DNA of 28,438 nucleotides from Plakobranchus ocellatus. Its lineage: Eukaryota > Mollusca > Gastropoda > Plakobranchidae. Positions 1-11,900 of this stretch are shown one piece after another. Location: assembly GCA_019648995.1 (NCBI GenBank), contig BLXT01007308.1:3285793-3314230 (forward strand), written 5' to 3'. A program made the position numbers and the translations under genes. Within the stretch, counting starts at the first letter, position 1, and the number at the start of each line of letters is the position of its first letter. Below the pieces are notes generated by a model. The model saw only the letters and a program-made list of their open reading frames with translations. It was not told where the DNA came from and ran no database searches.

Positions 1-20
1 ATAAACTTATTTTCACTCAC

Positions 21-176
21 CGTGCCTACCACTGCAGTAGCCTTACACAAGCCCGCCACAATATACTGACTGGAGAGCTCATCCTCCCCAGGGTGGGCCT
101 TGAGCAGATCCAGCAAAATGTCCTGCATAAACTCAAACTGTTCACGCTCCATAAAAAGATCAGATAAGCACAGCAT
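21..176 (-). CDS. HTT: HTT exon e35, last in window
   Basis: Acceptor tctttcttgcag; donor GGCACG|gtgagt; 52 codons, phase 0. Encodes [20 protein letters not shown], matching human [20 protein letters not shown], and [20 protein letters not shown]. The next exon lies beyond the left edge. Confidence 0.96.
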
Positions 177-2410
177 CTGCAAGAAAGATAAGAGTAGTAC
201 ATCATTTGTATGGGGAATATATGTCATCATAGTCTGTACACTGCTGAGTGATTTAAAGATTTTTGGATCATATCAGGCATGGCGCTAGTGGTGGGTTCAG
301 AGAGGTCCCTGCACATTTCATGGCAAGTTTAAAAAATACTGCGCTCTATATATCAACATTTTTTTTTGTTAAATCTTAAAGCAAGTCACAAAGGATAGCA
401 AATAGGAAAAAAAAAAGGAATCGGCAGATTAACTGGTGTTAATTCTTTTACCAAGCCCTTAAAAAGACTAAGTGGCAAAAACCGGACACTGCTCTATCTC
501 TGTCTGGATGCAAGAATTTTTAATCTGTATATGCTTTGATAAATCTAAAGAAAAGAGAATATATTTTGAATGGCCTTATTTTTTTTTTTTTTTTCAACTT
601 CTATCTTATTAAATCCACAAGGTACTCCCAAACTTGGGAGAAGACCTTTACAAAAGAGGTGAAGGAGCAGGCAGAAAATGGGAGACGGTAATGTGTAGGC
701 TTCGGGTGGGCCTTTACACTGTCCAGCATATTTTAATTGAATGCCCAGATCTGTACAGACTTTTTTTAGAGGTCCATCCCTCTCGCATAGTTGGGAACTT
801 GGTGTCTATGGAAATATCTGACGCTTTGTAAAGTATGCTCTGTTAGATTTTAATGGATTTTAATCTTTGTTTTAATTTACTTGAGCATCTGATGAGAGAG
901 AGAAAATGAATGAACAGAAACCCTGAGATCACCGCTTAATGGTGGTCTGGGTATACCGATAATCAATCAATCTTATTATAATCATCTTTCTCAAGGAACA
1001 ATAAATTTTCTTTTTTTTACAGAATATTGGACGCCAGTGATTTTAAAAGTTTGATTCAATAAGCAGAATGTATAACTAAGAAATGCCTGCTCATTTATAC
1101 TGTTCATGTTCAGCATAAAAGCATGGGTTAAAACTCTTGACATTCAATAGACAAATTACAGTCAGATCACTTGGACTAGAACCTTGTGTTTAAATACAAA
1201 ATGTATAATTAAACACAAAATAAAAAAACAAAAAATTCCGCAACATAACTATATGAATCTCATTTTTTACTGATCTTTGTTGATTGTAGGATCAAGAAAT
1301 TTGTAGTGCAAGAGAAATGAAATGAATTTTAAAAATATAACATATTTTTAAGTAATGAATGTACAGATCCTATTTAATGTACACTGATTACTTAATTCTT
1401 TAAATTTTATTGATGGTATAAAGAAAAAAAATTCTTTTTGCATCAGGTTACACACAGGTCATAGATGAAAAATAAACTTATGAATACATGAACAGCAAAG
1501 AGCTTAAGTTCAAAAGAAGACAAGTTTTTAAACCCATTACTTATTTATAGATTAAACTTACAGACTTGAGCACAGAATTTATGAGCATAAGGGGAGGCTT
1601 AGGACTATTGTCAATGTGCAACCAGGCCCCATACAACTCCAACAGAAACTGCAGGCAGGAATGTACATCCAAACCACAATGATTGACAGATCGAGCGGAA
1701 GCCAACTTTCCTATACCTCCGCTGCCTGTATTGAAAAAATTTTTTTACCATACATCTCAATTATACTAGAAACACTGAATGTTTAATAAAGATTTGCTTT
1801 AGATGATTTACATAAGATAGTAATCCCACAAAATATTGACCCCAGCATCTAAGTGACTAAATTCAAATCAGTTTGAAATAAAAGAAATATAAATTGCCAA
1901 TGCTTTATGTATTGAAAGTCTATAGTATTTCTATAGAAAGATCAGCTTCATGGAAAAAATTATCATTTTACCCTGCTAGAATTTTCATTCATGTGCAATT
2001 CCACTACCCTCACCGGGAGGAAAAGGAGATCAACAGAAATATCATCACTTTCATTATCATTAAAATTATTTTGCAAATAACTATAAGCACCTGTGGAGGC
2101 AGAGGAAGGGCTATTAGCCACTTGGTCAACTTGACCAGCATGACTGTCTAGGGAATCTGTAGTGTCTGATGCAACTGCTATTGCCTCCAAGCTGCCAACA
2201 AGTGACCATGTTGACTCCACTGAAATCTGATAAATAAATATACATAAACTAAAGAAAGTAAAAAAAAAAGCCAGTAAAATGACAAACATGTAAAATCTGG
2301 CAGCAAAAATGGGCTCAATTTCAAAGCAGCCAAACTGAGATAGACAATTTTGAGTTTGTGTGAATGTGTGTTTTTTTTCTTAATTTAAAAAAAAAAAAAA
2401 CAATAAATAA

Positions 2411-2480
<70 letters not shown>

Positions 2481-5400
2481 ATTTTATGTATGTATATATA
2501 TATAAAATATTACCTGGCCCAGGCCAAACTCTTCAGATCCCATCTCTCTTTCAAGGTTTCCATCGTATAGATTAAAGCTGTTTTTATCTGATGATCTCCC
2601 ACAATAAGCTTGTGGCACAGATCTATCTGGCCTGAATACATAGACAGAAAATATTTTTTTAAAGTTTTGTTTTAAAAATAGTCCATTGTTTTTCTAACCA
2701 TGATAACATGAATAGCCAAAAGCAAATTACATTCATTTTTTTTCCATGAGTAAGTTGTATAAATAATAATGACTATTAATAAAAATCGAATTGAAAAAGT
2801 ACAAATATATGAAGGAAAAAAAATTGCTCAATACTGGGTGGCTCGATTCCTCTAAGAGTATTACTTAGCACTAAATTCAATTACCTTGATGCACACAGAC
2901 TGATAATTTCCTGTTCTATTAGACCCCTGATGACTGACAGTTTTTTGCCGCATCTAAGACAGGAGTTGGAGAAAAATAAGTATTATATCTTCAATTGGGC
3001 TCTGATAATTTTAAGACAAAACATCTCAAAAAAGTTTTCATTTGATTTCTTCAAGAGAACATAACAAAAAAATCTTCATTAAAAATTGCCCAAGTCTTTT
3101 AAAAATTTATCAAATGAAATAAGACAGCTTAGTACATCAAAAAGTTTTGGCTCACAAAGTTTTAAGCACTTTGTAAATTAATAGATACTCAAAAAAAAAT
3201 ACCCTGCATATTTTTCGTTTGCTCATTACTTCAAAAGATCATAACTGAATCATTTGGTAACTGTAAAAAAAACCCCACAAAAAATAAGTCTTTGTGAAGT
3301 TTCATCGCTTGCTTTAAGAGCCATGAAGATTTTTTGTTACGTTCTCTTGAAGCAAAATAAGTTTAAGAGGGTGGATCACGAAGATGAAGGAGAGAAAGAA
3401 AGAATTACTTTGAACTTTCTATGAATTTATTGTTACGGGCTATTTTCCATTTTTCTTTTTCTCTTTTTGGACTGTTATTTTTAGATTTTTTTTTCTATCA
3501 ACTTAACTCTTCCAAGTTAATTTAAAGGCTTAGATAAGATGTTCATGAAGTTTAACCAGGTAAAACCTGGTAATTACTATTTTGACCTAAAATACTAAAT
3601 TTGTCAACTTAAAGATTTCAATGTGAAATTATTAAACTATGAGCTATTGTTTACCGGGTGTGTAGGAAAGCCAAAGGCTTGTCTCTGGGCCTGACCTCAT
3701 AGCTACTGTTGCTGGGGTTACCTGAGTGAGGAACTAGTGAGGCTTGCAGTAAGAGAGATGTTATGGCTTTTACTGCCATCACCATACCTTGTGACTGCTC
3801 AATCTCCTCCTTTGATGAGGAAAAACAGAACACAAAAAAATTAAACACCTGCATAAGGAACATATGCATCCAGATCAAATATCCAAATACACTTTAATTA
3901 CATATTTATTCCATAGCCCTGGGGTATTATATTAAATAAAGAAGCTTCTCAAGTTTTGTTCCTTTTCTAACTTTAAGTGTTGAGCACATATATTTTTTTT
4001 CAAATAAAAGAAGAGAATGATAGAGCACCTTCCAAATATAAAAACTGTTCAGTTAGATCTCCTTTTTATTTGGAAAGGAGAAACTCTGCAATATTATTTA
4101 CTTCTCAAAATTCAGAATACTAATAAACAAAAAAGATATGGAAATTAAAAAAAAAAAACAATCTTAAGCCTTTGAGACCAAGAGCCCAGTTCTCCAGGAA
4201 CAGCCATCCAGTTAGAATGGCTATGCATCCGATAAACAAGGCTAGGAATCAGCATGTGGAAATTATAGGCTATTTGCTTGCTAAAAATAATCAGAAAATC
4301 AAAGCCAAATTTCATATCCAATGTGAGAAGTGGCTATTGCAAAAGTCAGACTCCTTGTTGACTGTTTACATGCGTGTCATATCATAAGTTTTGCTACATT
4401 AAATCAAAGATGAAGCATTCTTGCCAAAAACTTAGCACTTCCTCTGATACAAAGGCTTAGTCTGAACTCCTTACTTTCTAACAGGTGTTGGAAACTGTTG
4501 ATTTTTCTGATGAGGAAGACCTATTAGTTAAGTGAGAGTAGTGTGAGGAAGAAAATGCTAGATCTTGATGAAACATCCATTCGCAATTCTGATGAAACTT
4601 TTGACAATGAAACTAAACCAAATTGGTGGGCGTCCCCCTAGACATGCCGAGAGTTGGGATGATAGATACTAGAGTCATCACTTCACAGCACAAACATAAA
4701 TCTAACACGGATGAGAATAATCCCATAGTCTTTTTATCTTTTTTTTTATTGATGATGCCTTTTGGAAAAACTTGTCTGATAATTGTATACTCAACAAGAG
4801 CACAGGGATAGGCCTAATGCTTATCATGCTAACTTACACTGGAATGTTTCTGCCAAAGAAATAAAGGCCTTTTAGGATTGAACATTTACATAGAGTATAA
4901 TATTAGCACCTAAAACCAAGTTATTGAGACGACTGGAAGAATGACAAGGATGGTTTTACTAGATTAATGCCTGGTTTTCATCATGTCATGAAGAGAGATA
5001 GATTTTTTTACCATCTGGACCTTCGTACATGTGGCAGATGAGAAGACAAATCAGTGAATGAAACTAATCAAATTTACAAGATGAGACTCATGCTTTATGA
5101 TCTGCTTGTAAGACTTCGACCCCATTACGATTCAAGAAAATGCTGAGCTTGAATGAAGGCATGAGGATAGACTTGTTTTGAAGCAATATATAGAGGAAAA
5201 GCCCATAAAATGGGGCATAAAATCATTTTTATTATGTGAAGGAGAGACTGGCCATAGTAAATAAGGAAATATAAACTAAGACTGCACACAGAGTTGCGGA
5301 AAAAGACCTAGGGGTGATTGGAAACATGTAAGTGAGTCTTTTGATATAGAAGTTATTAGAAGGCAAATCGCATGCTTTAGTGATGGACAGATATTATAAT

Positions 5401-8400
5401 TCTTTTAATTTGTTGAACACGCACTGAAATATCTAAAAACTGAAGTGTTAGGAGCCATTGAAAGTAACTGTATATTCTATTCTAAGATCCTTAAAAAATT
5501 TAATAATCTGCAAAGAGGAGACAGCTGTTACCTCAATCACGAGAGTATTACACGCCTGGTAAGTCAAGACAGAAGACCCATACCATTTATTTCTAATTAT
5601 CATGACCCTCAAGGAAATTGTGATAGCCAATATGAGAAATAAAGATAACACCTTAGTGGAAACCAACATGCCTTTGCTAGTGAAAAATTTTAACAAATTC
5701 TTGGGGAGATGTGATAAAAATGACCAGATGACCAGATTCCATTGCAGTCACCGGCACTACCAATGGATGGCGGCACCGGCTTTATGTGGGCCATCTACGA
5801 TTCATATATTATCTACAATGCACATGTGGAAAGTAGCTTCTAAAAATCACCCTTTCACTTTGCATACTAAAAAAAAAAAACTGCCTCTCCCTTGTTGGGC
5901 ATTGCTGCTTAACTGCTTTTGTAAATCCTTGCAACATACCCTGCCTTGTACTGCTGTTGAATTTTCTTAAATGCATACTTATATTATTATTCATTCAATA
6001 CCTGAATAAAATTGTCTTACACCTCTCTGAAGGACACAATTGCATCAGGTCAGCCTAGCTAAAACAGAAGCTCAAAGGCTTTGAAGTAAGTCAAAGGTAA
6101 ATATAATCAAAAGACAAACAGTGTACCTCAGGAGATAAATCATGGCCCATGTGTGAGACTGGATTAAGAACACCAAGCAAACTCATCCAGCTTTCTTCAA
6201 ACTGCTGTCTGTTCACCCAACCTATAGACACATGAATGGATTAATTTTAGCGGCATTTAAAGTCAATAGCAGTTTGACCTTGCAAGCAAATATTGCTTGA
6301 AAGACTGACCAAGTTCATAACACCAAATGCTTTTTTTTTGTTAACAAAAAAAAAAAAAGAAGAAGAAAAGAAAAGCAAAAAAAGTATTATTATAATACAG
6401 AAATGGAAATTTAGTTGACCTAGTTTGGTTAGCTACAAAACTCAGTACCTAAATAAGCTTCAGAGGCACTGATGTGAAAAGTTTAAAAAAATTTGATTCT
6501 CATTTATATAAATTTATTTATAATAAAGTATTTTTTCCAGTATGTTTGAAGATCAATATCAATGCCTAATTATTATAAACTTTAACTAAACAAAAAGCTC
6601 CAAAACCAATGTTTTCAGAAAAATGCATTTAAAATTGTTGCAGGATGAAACATAGCCATATTTCATGAAAAGACATTTTTACAGCTTTCTTACAGTTAAA
6701 TATGTAAATTGCAATTTCTGACTCATTTGTACAAGTTTCAAGACAATATTTTTTTTAGTTACAGAACAAATTAGCATATTATGCATAATATAATTCAGAC
6801 TTGTGGACAAATTTTTTGCATCGCAAATTAAGTGAAGTTTTCAAACAGTGTAGCAAGTTATTAAAATGTCAAAACAATTTTTCTGCTTAAAATGACTGTA
6901 GTTGCAAGGTATTCAGCTTACCCAAGTGATTTATTCTGCAGGCAAATTCTTTCAGAACATCCTTCTCTTGCAGATACTCTACAGGTAAAGGAGGCAAACA
7001 AGTGGGCATATCACCCATTGGAGTGGGTGACCAGCCTAATCTCCATACTAGAGGTGGCGTCCGGGCATAGGAGTTTATGACTGGCAGTCGAGACACACCT
7101 AGTTTAAACAGTATTTGAAGCTTAGTAGTGAATCAAGTCACTTATACCAGAAGCAAACAACAACAATAACAATAAAAAAGAATACCATTTCTTTGAAATC
7201 AGTTAAGCGAACCTTACTTTTCAATAACAGAGAGTTACTCAATACAAGCAAGACAGTGTTATATTTAAATTAAATTCTTCTTCAGACAAATAGATTTGAG
7301 CTTTAAAAAAAAAAAAAGGAGAAAAATACATGCTATACTGTAAGCTACTCACCAACAACAATATTGCGGCACAGAGAAGCCAAAAAAGGAGGCAGTTTTG
7401 AGTGTTGCTCAGAGCTTGGGTCCAGTCTTGTTTGAAGACAGTGTATTAGCTCTGATATTTCATCACAGGCATGCACCAGGCTTGTTGACAGTGATGCTGC
7501 ATCAATTTGTAAATTTAACATAATAATCGCATTAATGTCATTAACAAAAGACAAAATTACTGAACAAAATGTTTTGTAAATGAAATAAAAACAACAAGAA
7601 ACCATAATTTTACCGCAAAACTAATCACTTTTTTGTATAAACTTTACTTATATCACGGATGAGCTAAACTCTGATGCTTGTAAAACCATTTGTTAATGTG
7701 TCTGCAGGAATAAATCTCAAAAACTGAAGCCTAGATTATTTAAGATTTTCTGCAACATATTGGAAAATATTGATGAAAGTAATATAAACCTCTAGTAGCA
7801 AAAATTTGGCAAACCAGAAATATGAAGACAGGAAAAAAAAATAAAAGCAACAGCTTTTCTTTCAATTAATGAAAACAAACCCTGAATTATTGGAAATAAC
7901 TCAACAATTACTGTCAACTTTTGCTAAACTTATGATCACTGAGGGCATTCAAATATCCATGATTTAATTTTAATTGTGTTTTACCCCTTTTGAGTACATG
8001 CTAAAACATAAAAATGGTCAGAGAGGAAGACATGGGGGGATACAGAGATGAAGATTACCATTATGATATAACAGAATAAGAGGAGTTAGGTGTGGTTTAT
8101 GAATGTTGAAGTAAATAGACACATAAAAAACATTTTATGCTTACTGTCATCTTCATCTCCTTCATCTCTTCGATCATCTTGAAATATATTGGCAACTTGT
8201 TCTCCAGGCAAAACAACCACTTTTAAGGATTAGATAAATTAGAAATGATAAGTAAAATGCACCCACAATAAAGTAAACACACCAAGCACAGATAAAAAGA
8301 ATCTGACTTATTCAAGACTTAGTGCTTAGTTAAGCTGGTTTGTCTTCAGTTTTATGCAGTATGCATGCAAGGCCCATACAAATCATCTATATATATATAC

Positions 8401-8851
8401 ATATATATGTGTGTGTGTGCACATACGTTAGACTTTTTCCTGAGGCAACAGGGAATTTTCACTCCTATCTTGCTTGAATTCAGATATATGAGTAATTGCC
8501 AAAAGGTGGGCCCCTAAATTGTTTCGATTTTTTTCGTCATGTTTTGGATAAAGGAACCAGCAATTATAAACTGGAAAAGAGCAAATGAATACCAGTGAGA
8601 TATTAGCAGAGGATCCTGGTGAAAAAAAAATAAATCTGAATTTCTTTACTTTGCAGTGAATGAACTTACGGCATGGGTAGATCACTTTTTAGTGATTCTA
8701 TCATCACAGTTACGTTCAAAAGTTGTTTGGTTAATTAACACAGCATGGATGCATAAAGCATTAATTTTTCACTCCATTTTTTTCAGAAACTGCAGATTCA
8801 TGCATTGATGAGTTTTATTTTTTCCAATATAGTATGTAGAAAATCTTTCGA

Positions 8852-8912
<61 letters not shown>

Positions 8913-11900
8913 TATTTAATTAAAAATACTGAATTCTTAGAATAAAGATTTAGAAAACATTGGAATCGGAGTTAGATGATGTCAAAATAAAAAAAATACT
9001 TTTCAATTTATAGCTGGTTTCTAAAGAATGATTAGCTTAAAACTGCAAAGATCTCCTGTTATGGAGTTGTCATAGTAACGCATGACGTTAGAAATATAAA
9101 AAAAACACAAAAAGAAAGAGTTCAACAACTCACTTGAGGCTACAAGCTGATAGACAGCACCAACAATAGAACAGACCCAAGTGGCATGTTCCTGCCGAGA
9201 GAGCAGAGCATGGAGATTTGGCTCTTGCAGGACAAGAGCCACACATGAAAGACAGCTCTCCAAATGAGCAGACTCAGGCAGAGTCTCACGACTCAAAGAC
9301 CAGCAAATCATCTGGATGAGAGGATAAAAGAGGATTAAAAAGCAGGGTTGATAGACTTCAGTAGAGAGTTGAATACAACTTGAACTTAATGCACTGTTAA
9401 ACTGAATCAATGATAGAATGTTGTTAATCGCAATGTAAAATTTTATGAAACTATAGACTGAAATACAACAAAACAACATTGAAATTGTACAAAGAAATTC
9501 TATGCATTAAGCTCATTGAAAAGACAAACAATTTACTCTTGATTTTTTTTTCTTACTCCAGGAAAAACAGTTTGAAATATTTGGTTGCAAAACAATTAAT
9601 TGTCTTATAAGCAGGCTGGCAAATATCTCATTTAAACCAATTAATAAAAACATAAATTTTAACAGGTGCAACGAAAACAAGAACCACTCTCTAGATTTGT
9701 TTGAATGTGTGAATCATATACTTTTTCTTGAAGACTGATGGGGCTTGTATTTATGTATGCTAATTTACCGAATCACACACAGGATATTAATGTAGACATC
9801 TATTCTACCTCTTTTAACTGATTTTCTTACAAGATCAAAATGTCAAAGGAGTGTGAACTAAAAATACAAACCTCTAGACAAATCACAGAAAAAGCCACCA
9901 CATCTCTGTGTGCCTCAGCTGGTAACTGAGCCTTCCAGGGGAAGTGTGTCAAAGCAACCATGTAACGCACAAGAGCTGAAGACAGAGAGAAGTTGGCCTC
10001 CATCCAGTGATGGTCTGAAAACAGCTCCTCAAGCCTATCCATGTAATGCAGACACGATGGTGGAGTAGGATCTACGAAATTGAAAAAGGAAAAGATTTAC
10101 AAAGTTGGAAACAAAACACCTCATTGTGTTTCTATATTTTATCTTCTGTGAAAACTTTCCTCTAGCTTATTATTTAAGACAAAGTAGGTTTAAAATGAAA
10201 TTGTAATGTTTATCTTTTAAAGTTGCGTAGCAATGTAAGATTGAAAACTGCCTGCTGAATATGAACATTATTCCCAAGCCTGCATCAGCATAAATTAATA
10301 AAACAGGCAATTTTCTGTAAAATCAGGTACATTTATACAGGTTTTACCCCTACATATCAATTTTTTTCACAAACATTTCCCCAGTGCAAACATTTCATGT
10401 GAAATTTAAATCCCCATTTGAACTTCACATATGCATATCAAATTGAAACAAGTCATACAGTTTTGACACTACAGTAGTGATAAATATTCTGTGCCACCCT
10501 TACCATTATATTACTTTTGAAAACTTATAAGTCAAATTTTTTTTTTTTGAAAGCAGAAGTATTTCACCTAAGAAGCTGAGCGACTGATGTGGCACAGGCA
10601 ACTGCCCCACGATGTTGTTGATGTGACGGAACATAGTGAGATAGGCGGCCTGAAACAATGGGTCTAGGGTGGGCTCTTTGTGCTGCCCTGGCTGGACAAT
10701 TTCTCCTTGGAATTCAACATCCCTGTTAAATCGCAAAACTGATCGGAAGGCACCTAGAGATACACACTCCTGCAGTACTGCTAGGCTGAATTCCTGCAAG
10801 GAGAAATTTAGAAAAAGATACAATAAAGTATGCTTTATTTGAATCATAATGAATGAAAATTCTTCCATTTCAAATCCAATGTTGATTCACAATGTACATT
10901 TGTTTTCAAATTTGATACATCACATTTCTTGATTTAAGCTCTGTGTTTTTGAAAAGTCCATATGATCAGGACCAACTGTACCATGATTGGGTTAAAGATT
11001 TATTTGATTTTTATCCCACTACCTAAACATATTTCATCAGGGCTTTGGAAGTTGCCTCAATCTCATTTAAAATGAATAAAGAAAATAATAGTCAAGAAAA
11101 TTTTTGTGGTATGATGATAAAACATGAAAACTTTATAACAAAATTGGAGAGCTCATCTGTGCTGTCAATAGACCTTACATTCGATCAACTGTGTGTTTGA
11201 AACTTGCATGCATGTGTGTGTAAGTTCAAATATCTGAACATTTATCTAAGTAGTTTGAAAGCTAGACTGGATGTCAGATTAAGCCTTTAGCTAGATCTCA
11301 GCAACATCTATATCTAGATATTTCTATATATCTATCCTACAATGAACTAAATATAGATGTTGATTGTACAGCTCTAAATGAAATTCAAGCCTACGGCACA
11401 AAGAACGTGCAAAAGTGAAGAAGAGAATGAGTCAGAAGCATCTATATTCCCTGGGACATGTGCAAAAAAATCAAATTTACAATCACATGCCTTTTTTTTT
11501 AAGAATGTAAAGGAGTCATGCTTTCAACTTTTCACATTAAACCATTAAAGACTGTTCAAATCGATATTATACACATTGCAAGATCACAACATTATACTCT
11601 ACCAAGTCTTCACATCTATTAGTCCTTACTTTGGTCATAGTTAGGGCTAGAATATCTGGATATTCCAGTCTCTGTAACAAAAATGCACACTCCCTTGCTC
11701 TGGGACTAGTCTGAAATGACTGCTCCTTCACAATGGACAGATAAAACTCCTGGCAGAAAAAAAAAAAAAAGAGAGATACTGAATAAAAATAACGCAGGTA
11801 AAATGCATTGAAAATAATCACATGAAAAGATGGTACATAAAATGAGTAGATGTTGGGACAGAAAAAAAAAAATATATATATATATACCGGGTATATCCAA

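Larger units (their letters stand above)
4164..6083 (+). mobile_element. Decayed piggyBac-type DNA transposon
   Basis: A 1.9-kb insertion in the HTT intron between e29 and e30, oriented opposite to HTT. The left end is TTAA followed by GCCTTTGAG (4164-4176). The right end has the reverse complement, CTCAAAGGC (6071-6079), followed by TTTGA where a second TTAA would be expected. Between them are fragments of a piggyBac-family transposase in several frames, and an AATAAA at 6005-6010 downstream of the last fragment. TTAA target use, short inverted ends and about 2-2.5 kb length are typical of the family. Bases 3810-4163 left of it are plain AT-rich intron. Confidence 0.85.
6222..9133. other. 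Introns e25 to e29, non-coding content
   Basis: The introns at 6222-6921, 7497-8144 and 8220-9133 (and the short one at 7099-7352) are AT-rich with many A and T runs. Beyond the mixed TA/TG tract near 8389-8420 and the (AG)n array at 8854-8910, I see no genes or mobile elements. Confidence 0.6.
9312..11629. other. Introns e22 to e25, non-coding content
   Basis: The introns at 9312-9871, 10072-10567 and 10794-11629 hold AT-rich sequence only. The last contains several AGATCT/TCTAGAT motifs and the inverted repeat at 11302-11362. Confidence 0.6.

Noticed and set aside
1894..2151. 85-codon plus-strand frame opposite exon e33
   Set aside because: It is the antisense shadow of a confirmed HTT exon and resembles no protein.
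5602..5970. 122-codon plus-strand frame as a possible host gene
   Set aside because: Its middle is a piggyBac transposase remnant (NKFLG, KNDQM); the start and end are out-of-frame translation of the decayed element.
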